A stretch of DNA of 64,000 bases from Smittia aterrima (lineage: Eukaryota; Arthropoda; Insecta; Diptera; Chironomidae): NCBI GenBank assembly GCA_033063855.1, contig CP093829.1, positions 15,841,537-15,905,536 on the forward strand, read 5' to 3'. Shown one piece after another: positions 55,371 to 64,000 of the stretch (its first letter is position 1; the number at the start of each line of letters is the position of its first letter). A model generated the notes under the pieces. It did not search any database and was not told the DNA's origin. It saw only the letters and a list, made by a program, of their open reading frames with translations. The position numbers were made by a program, and so were the translations under genes.

Positions 55371-58196
55371 TTAGAATGTCAATATCGGCATTTCGCGATG
55401 ATCGAGAAGATCCTTCGCGATTGAGAACCATGGTAAGGAAATATACGTAAGAAATGCGTTTAGAGGCGTCGACGATTGTCGACGATTCTCTTTCCAAAAA
55501 TGGAATGTTTGCGTGAAGCCTTTCGTTGTCCACAGCGGATTGTATTGACCATCGTCGAGCTCTGTAAAGACCGAAAAGAAATTCGTTAATGAACAGCTAA
55601 ACAAAACCAAGTAGAACATTGCTAAATAATAATAATAATTTTAAAACCTTTTTTAAGTTTCTTGGGAAGATCGCAAAGATAAAATATTTGAGTTCCATCT
55701 GAAGTCGTTCTCTGGGGAATCGCTATCGTTCGTTTATGCTTATACTTGTTCACCATCGGCAAAGTTGAATATTTCACTTGTGTATCGTTTTTGTCATCAT
55801 CGTTATTATTGTTTCCATCGGAGTCATCGCCAGTCTCAAGTTTCTCAGTCGGTGCATTGTTATTCACGAGATTGGTCGAAGTTTCTGGTTCTTTGATTTT
55901 TGTCTTAAACATGCTGAGTCGACATTTTGGCTTTTTTGGAGACTTCTTGATGCTGTTCGATTTCTTAAGAAACAAAACTGATGTTTCTGGTTTCTCCAAT
56001 TTCATTTGAGTCTCTTCAACATTCGGAACGCATGGCGTTTCTTCTTTACCATTAACACGGATCATGAATTTTTTATCACTCTCAGTCATGATTCCAATTT
56101 TGACATGTGAATCGTCTGCTTGGGATTCATCGCCTGTGTCATCAGCGGCTTCACAAGCAATTTCATATTCTTCTTGATTAGCCTTCGATTTCGTTTTCGC
56201 AGGAGATTTCTTTAGCACCAATTTCTTATTGAAATTTTTTGAATATTCGATTTCACTTTCAACGTTGAGCAATGTTTTGATCTGCTCGGGTTGTTTATTT
56301 TTCGTGATTGTTGTTAGACAAGCTGGTGAGTCGAGAGGCGCTTCAGAAGAACAAGTTGGACAATAAACTTCTGACATTTGGACGGAGTTTCTAGCACCGG
56401 GCGTCGAAGGAAAGCAGACACAACAAGATGTGGGCGACTTAAGTTCAGCCAAACGACGTGACGACGATGCCGCCAATTTTGTATCCGATGCTGAAGAAGC
56501 AGGACGATCTATAAGTGAAGTTGTGTTTTGGGAGAATCAAAAAGTAATTCTTAACAATCACTAAAATGGCTAATGAGCGAAATCAAATGGACAAGTTTCT
56601 CAGCTTGAAGAAGACAGAGGAACGTGGATGAGTGGTCGATGTGTGTGTATGTGTGGATATGATCGAGTAAAAAACGTATTGAAAAATCGTCCTGCTTGTT
56701 CAACACAATATTCGGAGTTTATTTGTTTTTATGTCGATGGAACTTGCTGACGTTAAACGCCGACAAACTCCAAGCGATCTCACAATATTAATTTTTAAGG
56801 AATAAAGCAATTAAAAATGATATAAAAGATGATGCAAGAGTTAAAAAAAGCTTTAAAATATGTGTGATTGTTCGAATGAGTACACGCGAACTCTGAGTTT
56901 GATTGAAATGATATGAAACATGCAAGAACAAAGCTTAAATTAAAAGAAAAATATTCTCACCATCTCTCACATCTCCAGCTTCGATCTCAGATATTTCATT
57001 TGCAAGTGAGTCAAGTCCTTCGTTTTGAGACATCGCTTTGCTATTTCCATATCCACTTTGGTTTGCTGGTTGCTTCTGTTTCCAACCGTTCTTCGAAAAA
57101 TTATTTAGGTTTGAGCTTGGATCGCTGAGTCGCCTTTGGTGTCGAGTATTGTAATACTCATCAAGCTCTTCTTCACACTCTGAGTCCCACATGTCTGTTA
57201 TACAGAAGCCAGGTTCACTTGTTGGTGTTTCAATTCCGCTGCCTTTTGGCTTGGTTACGGCCATTTCTGCAAATCCTTTGCCTGCCGGTCCCTTCATTCG
57301 TACAAACTCACACCTTGTTTGAGGAGCTGAACTGAAAAGTCCGAATGTCATTCGTTGTGCCATCTTTGAACTGAGACTGCTTTGACGAGCATCATAAACT
57401 TTCTTTAGAGCATCATAGCGAATCGATCCTAGAAAAATTACTCCCTGGATGCTACCGTCGTGATCTTTGGCTACGAGTTCAACGCACACCATCTCGCCGT
57501 CTCGTACAAGAATGTCGCTGAAAACCTCATCAAAGTTATCAACCATAAAGCAAATGTGAGGAAAAGTAATTTCCTCCGATTCCCCCTTAGAGTCCATTTT
57601 TCGTCTCGATGGACTTGCATAAACTCGCTGAGAATGACGTTTGAGAACTTGAAGTTCTTTTGGGGATGTCCTCGTACAAATCGCTAATGTTAGATAATAA
57701 TCAAACTGATGAATGACTAGATTTAAATAAACTGTTTCTTCCCAGTCGACATCAGGATCACCAATTGGGAGCTTTTTCGAGTCTTTTCGAAAAACTTCTA
57801 TTTCTGTGTCATACTAAAAGAGACAAAGCGTAAATAAAGATAAATTTTAGGTTTACAGCTGTGACTAACCTTTGGCGCATTTCGATTTGATCCCTTCACA
57901 TATTTCTTCCGTACAAAGAACAACAGGTCGTCAGAATCGATGGACTCCTTCCTCGTTTGAAACAGGAAATGTCTTACGAAGATTTCGGTCCATTGTGTGT
58001 TCCCTTGAAGAACGACAAATCCTGAGTCTGAAAAGATGAAATGGAAGGAGAAAATCAATAATTGGGCGACGACGTAAAAAAAGTATTTCTTACCATCTTT
58101 CATGAGATTTCTTAATTCCTTTGTCCTTTGGAAGTTTATATCCTCCAGCAGCTGTTGCAATGGAGTTATCGTCGATAAAACTGTTTTGAAATCCAT
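55371..58196 (-). CDS. KIAA0930 homologue (conserved protein of unknown function)
   Basis: A 721-residue member of the animal KIAA0930 family, whose biochemical role is unknown. Exons are 58196-58094, 58027-57870, 57813-56961, 56508-55648 and 55561-55371, all in phase. Conserved blocks include WTEIFVRHFLF, DDLLFFVRKKYV, FRKDSKKLPIGDPDVDWEE, YASPSRRKMDSKGESEE, FPHICFMVDNFDEVFSDI, VIFLGSIRYDALKKVYDARQ, RMKGPAGKGFAEMAVTKP and the C-terminus NAFLTYISLPWFS...HREMPILTF. The long fourth exon is a family-variable, Lys/Asp/Asn-rich disordered region with two CxxC-like pairs (CCVC and CPTC). The 452-bp third intron is the largest. Confidence 0.92.
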
Positions 58197-59464
58197 TTCT
58201 TGAGATCCTGAGACGAAATTTCGATTTTATTGTGAAATTCTTTTGAAATCACAGCCAAGCTATGATGTACTTAGCAAAATTTCAAAGTGAGTGCTGTTGA
58301 GAACATTTTTTTGATGTTATAACAAATTGATCTGTAGCGCAAAGGAAACAGAAAATTGAGAAAAAATATTCTTTAAAATTTTCAAAGCCCCTCTACTCGA
58401 GACACTCGATATGGCCACAAAATATTTTTGTTTACTTTCGCAATAACGAAGTTTAATTTTTTGTAAAAAAAAAATCCTGTAAAATCGGATTCTTGTGAGA
58501 TCACCAATTAAAATGCATCAACTCCCTTTCATCGTTGGATTTTTAGCACGGAATACAATGAAAATCAAGCTGTTTCCAAGACAGATTGGAATTTTTTTCC
58601 AAACCTGAAATATTTTGAAATCGACGGCTCATTAATCAAGAACATGAGCAAGGAAGATCTGGAGAACTTTGAACATCACCAAGGTTTGTGGATGCCACGG
58701 AATCCAATAGTAACTCTTCATTGGGATCTGTTCATTAACGTGAACAGAATACATTGATACTCACATCTTAAAGCCACTAAAGAATCTTCAGACAGCGAAA
58801 ACACGACGATCGACATGGAATTCAATGGCAGCGAAAGAGAACTAGCTGCATTGAACAAAGAAATTTCAATCAAATGCGTCGTTCCCCAATCTCAGATGAG
58901 GAATTCCGCATCAAATGATAAAGACAACGAGCTTCTAAAACGAATCGATTTAATTGAAACTAAAGAAGCTTGAGGATGAAAAGGAAAGAGTTAGTAATCT
59001 CTACCGAAACTATAGAATTACGCATTGGTACCTTTGAAAACTTCTTCCACGATTGACTTCATGAATAATCTTTGCAATCTTAAAATTTAATAATAATAAA
59101 AAGAAGATGATTTGATCAATGTTTTCTGAAAAGATCAAAGAATATACTCAAAAAATGTTTATTCAGTTTTAAGAAAAGATTCTTGCTCTAGACTTGTAGA
59201 TTATTTTCCTAAATCTATGACATTATTCTATTTAGATCAAGAAGATTAAGAAATTTTAAGAGTTAAAGAATTCGCAGAGTTAAAATAATAATAAAAATAA
59301 CAACAATACAACACATTTTAAATTATTTATGATCGAGCTCCTACAATTCACTTCCTCCAGACGACTGAGGAATCTTTCTTAGCTGAGTATCAAAATAGAA
59401 AATATGTTTTTCTTTTACTTAAGGAACTTTAAAATTCGTTTGAGAATGTCTTTAGATGTACTGT
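58197..59464. other. Interval between the KIAA0930 homologue and SLC25A32
   Basis: Contains the 5' region of the KIAA0930 homologue (58197 to about 58500), a decayed leucine-rich-repeat fragment (58540-58990) and the 3' region of the SLC25A32 gene. From 59080 on it is very AT-rich. Confidence 0.5.
58540..58990 (+). pseudogene. Decayed leucine-rich-repeat protein fragment
   Basis: One frame reads WNFFPNLKYFEIDGSLIKN then LENFEHHQGLWMPRNPIVTL and DLFINVNRIH before a stop. This spacing of Leu/Ile/Asn matches extracellular leucine-rich repeats of nematoceran secreted LRR proteins. A frameshift leads to HILKPLKNLQTAK, then a second shift to DMEFNGSERELAALNKEISI and a charged, coiled-coil-like end (DNELLKRIDLIETK). 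No start exon, signal peptide or intact frame remains, so this looks like the relic of an LRR/coiled-coil gene. Limits are approximate. Confidence 0.55.
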
Positions 59465-61705
59465 TTACCTCGTAAACTTTTCGTAGATAAGCATCACCAA
59501 ACAAATGTTTGGTGTAACGTGGATTAAGTAAGGCGCAAGGCCTTTGTAGAATCCAGGCATGCGTTCATACTTCCATGTTTTCTTAATGCAGTCCCACGTT
59601 CCTTTGTAAGTATGGTTTTGATCCTGGAGACGCGTTCGGATGACTTGATAGGGATATGTGGCAGCCGCAGCGATTAGCTTTGAAGCAGCTGCAAATGTCA
59701 AGTACTCTGCAGTTGTCTAAAATAGAAAGAAGAATATTTATAAATTTATAAACCAAAACTGGTAAGATGTGCATGCTAATTTTTAAGACTAAGTTTGAAT
59801 CCGGTTTGACACAATAAAATAAATATTCGTCGCTAAATTTATAACGCGAAAAGTCAGCTGATGAATTGATGAGATTATTTTCGAGCGTTAATCCACGCAT
59901 CGGTTGACGTAATGATACAATGTGAAAAAAGCGTAGTATGATGGAGGACGCAAATTATTTTCGAGACGCGAAATGCTCTTGTTATCTTCGCGAAAGCGTC
60001 ACGATCGCGACAAATAAAAACATTGCGTGGGCTGAACTGTTTCTAAATAAAATTGAGGATATCAAGTCTCACCAGTTTGCTATCGATGGGTCTCTTTCTA
60101 TGCTCATTATAAGCATTCTTCATCTCTTCGTAGGTCATGAACTGAAGTGCTCCATGAGACACTCCCAGCATTCCTGGCACGAAGCCCTGTAAAATAAACC
60201 CATTATGATAATCTTGAGATTACTTTGAAGAAAGGAAATTAAAACTTACGCTGTAAAGACCACGAAATCCTTCCGTTCGATAGATTTTAATCAAGCCATC
60301 AATTAATCCACGATATCGTTTGTCACTCTTCGGATCAATTGTGTTATCGTATTGTAGGCAAAGTCTTGTTTTTACTACCCAGATGGGATTCGTCATTAGA
60401 AGAGTTAAAACTCCAGCTTCACTTGCTGCTAACATGTGAAGGGCTGGTCCAAGTGCTTGCGATGTGTTTCCGCTTTGAATCCATCCTTTGATTGTGTTGT
60501 AACTGCCAAAAACTAAATCATTAAGCTGTTGAGGAATATTAAGATCTTCTTCGAAAGCTTACAACATAAAGTAGCAACCCCAAGCTGCTCCAGATCCCCA
60601 AGCATTTGGTGTCACTCCTTTGTATAATCCACGGAGACCTTCTTGTCTGAAAATTGTTGTGAATGCGCTGCCTAAGCCACGGTATTGAGGAGCCGCTGTT
60701 CGTCCGTCGGCCACTGTATTAGGGAAAAACAAAAATTAATGATTTATGTTATGATTGTTGGAAACCGGTTATTGCAAATTAGAAGCAAAACAAACTTCGG
60801 CGAACTCGAGGCAAAAGAAAAATAAAACACGATATCGTTTTTTTCTTGGATCGCACCCAACACGCGCCTTACGACTACAGCTTAAAAAAATATGATGACG
60901 ATTGTAGTCTAAAATGTTGGATGGTGATTGCAGCAATCACGTGAAAAACAACAATCATGCCGTGAACAGAGTTTGTTTTGAGAATTCATTCGAACTTGAA
61001 TCGGTCAATAAAGAAACATTAATCGTCATCATAATAGATCTAACTGGTTAGGTCAACATTTTTCTAGGTAAATAGAGTCGGCGATGACAAATAAAGTCAA
61101 ATGACGCAATTGGAAATTTTCTTCATCTTTGCACGAGAAAGTTGAGAGCGAAAATAATTTGGTTGCTAAGACGTCGTTCGTTATAAGCGAAGATTAAATA
61201 TAAATCAGGTTGTTGGCCCTTTTGCTCTGAAGCTACATGTAATTTACACACAATGCCCTGCCAGTTTATCTCGACGAAGATTTCGAAATATGGAAGTTCA
61301 AGGATTTCGCGACATGAAACTTTGAACATATACAGATTGCGAAAAAAGAGAGGCTCGATCGAATACATGTGCACAATAAAGAATGTCTCAATGCTATTTT
61401 TAAAACACGTTCCTCAGCTGACTTCATATCTTTGTTTCTTCTTTTACATTCACAAAATTTCGACCTCTACTCACCAGCGAAACGAATTTTGATAAGATCC
61501 AAGGGATGAAGAATCAGCGTTGATGTGACTCCACCTGTTTGATAAATTTTGCTTTCAATGGTGTTTTTCTAGGTTGACGGTCAACAACGGGTTTACCTGA
61601 CATGCCAGCTACCATGTGTTCATATTTAATATGTGAGAAGAGACTGAATTTTCCACCAATTTTCTTGGGAGAAGATGTCGCTGCAGCAGTTGGTTGGATC
61701 GACAT
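59465..61705 (-). CDS. Mitochondrial folate/FAD carrier SLC25A32
   Basis: Inner-membrane carrier that imports folate and/or FAD into mitochondria. Exons are 61705-61597, 61534-61475, 60713-60563, 60502-60250, 60186-60073 and 59716-59465, giving 312 residues. The three carrier repeats each keep the signature: HPLDLIKIRF, NPIWVVKTRL and YPYQVIRTRL. Other family blocks are GLRGLYKGVTPNAWGSGAAWG, LCLQYD and GFVPGMLGVSHGALQFMTYE. For exon 4 the acceptor TTTTTGGCAG was chosen over an upstream TTTAG, because only it keeps the frame (FMFYNTIKGW). The C-terminus stops soon after LIYEKFTR. A GT donor overlaps that stop, so a longer isoform is possible. Intron 2 is 761 bp. Confidence 0.93.
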
Positions 61706-62560
61706 TTCGATACAACTTTAATTTAATTATGGGAATGACGTTGTATTTGCTATTATTTCTATTATTATCACTCTGAACAGCCAACTTAAGAATTTTGTGG
61801 CCTTTCACTCATTGACACTAAAAAAAATTTACACCTTAACAATATAGTTCAATCAACTAGTGATTGTCCTAGTTAAAATCAAATCAAGATTTCCTTAAAG
61901 TTATTGAGAAGAAGTATTGTCTGGCTGCTTCAATTATTTTCATAAAAAATGTACTCATTTTTCTAATTTTTTTTTCGATTCTTGAGTTTTTAGAAATTTT
62001 TACTTTACACAAATTTATTGAGCTTTTTCACTGTTTCGTATATTTCACTGCTTCGTATTATGTAACCTTAGTTTTCCCTTTGTTTTTATAACAATGGAGA
62101 GTGTCTTCTGATTGAAATGCTCTGACCATTCACGAAATTCTTTTTTTTTGTAATATTGAAAGCGTACGAAGCGTTTCAAAAACCAAAAATAACTTTTTGA
62201 ATTTATCAGTTAAAATATTTTTGACTGATAGAGTCAGTGATTACCCATGAGACGTTTAAGCTAATTTTTCACTTATATCACTTCTGGAGGCTTTAACTTT
62301 CAATATACCGCTTGATGAAAAAAGCAAAAACATTAATGACTATATTTGTGATTTTTCTGTATACTCAGAATTTCTCCGCGTTGCCTCTAACATAGTTTAA
62401 TTAAGCACGTAAGTCAGCGACAAGATGTGACTAAATATGAGACACTTTCGCGTCGCTAAAAAAAAAAGAAGCGAGACTTGAAAAATCCGTTAATTCGCAA
62501 GAAAGGCGGAAGCAAGAAATTTCGCCTCAACAGTTTATTAAACGTAAACAAACAATCCGA
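61706..62560. other. 5' region of SLC25A32 and outer left repeat arm
   Basis: AT-rich with no coding exon found. It contains the SLC25A32 promoter and the left copy of the outer inverted repeat (62225-62254). Confidence 0.45.
62225..62254 (+). repeat. Outer inverted repeat, left copy
   Basis: A 30-base segment starting CTGATAGAGTCAGTGATTAC. Its reverse complement occurs at 63851-63880 with one mismatch. Confidence 0.85.
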
Positions 62561-62579
62561 AAATTAATTAAAATGTGTT

Positions 62580-63050
62580 TTGTGCCAGCCAGTGAGTTTA
62601 ATTAAGTGCAGCGAAGATGGAAAGTGACTAGAAGGGACGGACCAACAATAGGAAAGCAAATTCGCAGTTAAGGAATAAGAGTAAAGGTAAGTATCGAGTA
62701 AAATATTATTTCGTCTTCAAGGAGAACAAATTTTCTAATTTTCTTTTCTTTCAGGTGACAGCGGCAGCAACGAGATGACAACAAAGCACCAGGGACGACG
62801 GAGGATCATCAGAAGGAGGAAATCAACAGCAGCAGATCATCGTAGGACATGTTTGGTGAGTATGAAGTGATAAAGATAGTGAAGTGAAAGTGATTTTAAG
62901 TAACAAGGCATATTCTTTTAGATCTAAAGGGCGGCGAAGCTCCACGCAAATTTTTTTGGGATCTTGTGGACTTAGCTGCTGGACTTGAGTGACCTCAAAA
63001 TTAAACACCTGAAACATGTTAAAGTGAAGACATAGTGAATAAAGTATTTT
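62580..63050 (+). ncRNA. Small spliced transcript with a 25-codon ORF (left unit)
   Basis: Splice signals suggest three exons: one ending at 62686 (AAAG|GTAAGT), 62755-62855, and one starting 62922. AATAAA follows at 63038. The start of the first exon is unknown. A 25-residue ORF spans the second intron: ATG at 62849, GT at 62856, then 62922-62992. It contains APRKFFWDLVDLAAGL and has an in-frame stop two codons upstream of its ATG. A second overlapping ORF begins at about 62775 (MTTKHQGRRR) and is Arg-rich. Whether this is a noncoding RNA or a micropeptide gene cannot be told from sequence. No family was recognised. Confidence 0.45.
62745..62770 (+). repeat. Inner inverted repeat, left copy (splice acceptor and exon start)
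   Basis: 26 bases spanning CTTTCAG|GTGACAGCGGCAGC; identical in reverse complement to 63194-63219. It covers the 3' end of an intron and the start of the next exon. Confidence 0.9.
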
Positions 63051-63193
63051 TTTTTAATGTTTAGAATCCTTGTTTTTATTCTAATATAAATTTGAGTTTC
63101 AGGAGGCTTCAGATTTCTCGTTGGATAAGCTAAAATTTCTTTGACGGTGAGACTTCTTCATTCGAGTTTTCCCCTAGCCTTCGGCCAATTCAT

Positions 63194-63219
63194 TTGCTGC
63201 CGCTGTCACCTGAAAGAAA
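63194..63219 (-). repeat. Inner inverted repeat, right copy
   Basis: Exact reverse complement of 62745-62770; again spans a splice acceptor and the start of an exon, on the opposite strand. Confidence 0.9.
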
Positions 63220-63850
63220 AAAAATTAAACCCTTTGAAAATTGGAGTCGAAATATTATCCTTATATTACTTTGCTCTCGCTCCTTTCGATATTTCTTTGA
63301 CTTACCAACATCGCTGCAATGTCATAACTTTACTAGTTTTATTCAAAACACCAAAAATAATCTATAAGATGAAATAAATTAAATTTTCTCTTCGTCGAAT
63401 TATATTTTTTAACTCAATTTTACCATTCTCACTGCAAAGGCAACTCAACTTCGTTCCCGGTTATCTTATTATCTCTTTCAGTCGTTGCCGTGTCCGTTTA
63501 CTGATTTTCACTTGTTTTAATTTTAATGAACGCTGTAATTAAACTTTTTTTTCGATTTTTAATTTTGAATTGTAAAACGTAAACAAACTTATTTCAACGG
63601 TTAATTTCAAAAAATATTTCGCATCACTCGATTCTTCTTCACCACTCGATTTTTTTTTGTGTTTCGAAAGTTGCTTTGAAGCTAAGGCTGTAAAAATTTA
63701 ATTAAACTACGGACAGAAATTTTAATACAAGTTTCCGAGAAAGAAATGTTTATTGTATCTAAAAAAAAATAAAACAAAAAATTAGCTCGTCAGGGAAGCT
63801 TGTAATTACAACACACCACAAAGTGTCTCATGGGTAGTAAGAATTTTCGC

Positions 63851-63880
63851 CGTCTCATAGGTAATCACTGACTCTATCAG
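63851..63880 (-). repeat. Outer inverted repeat, right copy
   Basis: Reverse complement of 62225-62254 with one mismatch. A related CATGAGACACTTT string lies close by (about 63818-63830, minus strand) and a similar one at about 62437 on the plus strand. Confidence 0.85.
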
Positions 63881-64000
63881 TTAACTGACGCTCACTGGTT
63901 CATCTACTCTTTTTTGGAGATTTATCTCTTCGTCTTCACTGTGATTTGTCTCGTCGTCGCGTGTTGGATTTGTTTATGGCGGAAGATTTTTGCGAAAGCA

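Larger units (their letters stand above)
63060..63890 (-). ncRNA. Small spliced transcript, convergent partner (right unit)
   Basis: On the minus strand a donor (GCGATGTTG|GTAAG at 63306) and an acceptor (TTTCAG|GTGACAGC, exon from 63210) define a ~95-bp intron. AATAAA is at about 63072-63067, some 25 bp from the AATAAA of the left unit. A TGCAGCGATGTTG exon end resembles TGCAGCGAAGATGG in the left unit's first exon. After the shared segment only an 11-codon ORF (MNWPKARGKLE) is present. The upstream boundary is uncertain. Confidence 0.35.

Noticed and set aside
60503..60513. The TTTAG acceptor 5' of SLC25A32 exon 4.
   Set aside because: It shifts the frame; TTTTTGGCAG ten bases later restores the expected YFMFYNTIKGW.
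62823..63017. A 64-codon minus-strand frame across the small transcript.
   Set aside because: Antisense to the spliced plus-strand unit and without any recognised motif.

Overview
Nuclear DNA of an insect, most likely a nematoceran fly. The sequence is AT-rich, every gene with introns has GT-AG introns mostly 50-110 bp long, and the recognisable proteins (MePCE/bin3, anillin beginning MDNFTK, Asna1, Asterix-like CHHC protein, an insect-type seven-transmembrane odorant receptor) resemble dipteran members of their families. A chironomid-like compact genome is an inference. No tRNA, rRNA, CRISPR array or bacterial-style operon was seen.

Layout. 1-14.5 kb is a gene-poor stretch holding a 0.7 kb foldback element (8912-9612) and one weak candidate exon. 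14.5-16.9 kb has a complete five-exon odorant receptor and a truncated chemoreceptor-like ORF. 17-33.2 kb is dense: MePCE (-), a secreted lipase (+), Asna1/GET3 (+), glycine C-acetyltransferase (-), pyridoxal kinase (+), anillin (-). 33.5-47 kb has an Asterix/GTSF1-like gene (+), coronin (+), an intronless possible DUF4806 gene (+), ribosomal protein S9 (-), SAAL1 (-), Spt4 (+) and Nup54 (+). 47-55 kb has a decayed MIF4G-type gene copy (-), an intact seven-exon MIF4G/HEAT-like relative (-) and diacylglycerol kinase epsilon (+). 55-61.7 kb has a KIAA0930 homologue (-), a decayed leucine-rich-repeat fragment (+) and a mitochondrial folate/FAD carrier SLC25A32 (-). 62-64 kb has two small convergent spliced transcription units inside a broken inverted duplication.

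Most genes are housekeeping genes in head-to-head pairs with short shared 5' regions: GCAT/pyridoxal kinase, anillin/Asterix-like, SAAL1/Spt4 and MIF4G/DGK-epsilon. The first pair is functionally suggestive, since pyridoxal kinase makes the cofactor that GCAT uses. Copies of one ~0.7 kb repeat lie in two of these shared 5' regions.

The least explained items are: (1) the MIF4G-like gene with four consecutive small phase-2 exons, plus its decayed neighbour; (2) the inverted pair of tiny spliced transcripts at 62.2-63.9 kb; (3) the repeat sitting in two divergent promoters; (4) a 44-bp near-identical intron/exon junction shared by the unrelated lipase and Asna1 genes. Exon coordinates were read by hand from splice signals and checked for reading-frame phase; no transcript data or database search was available.
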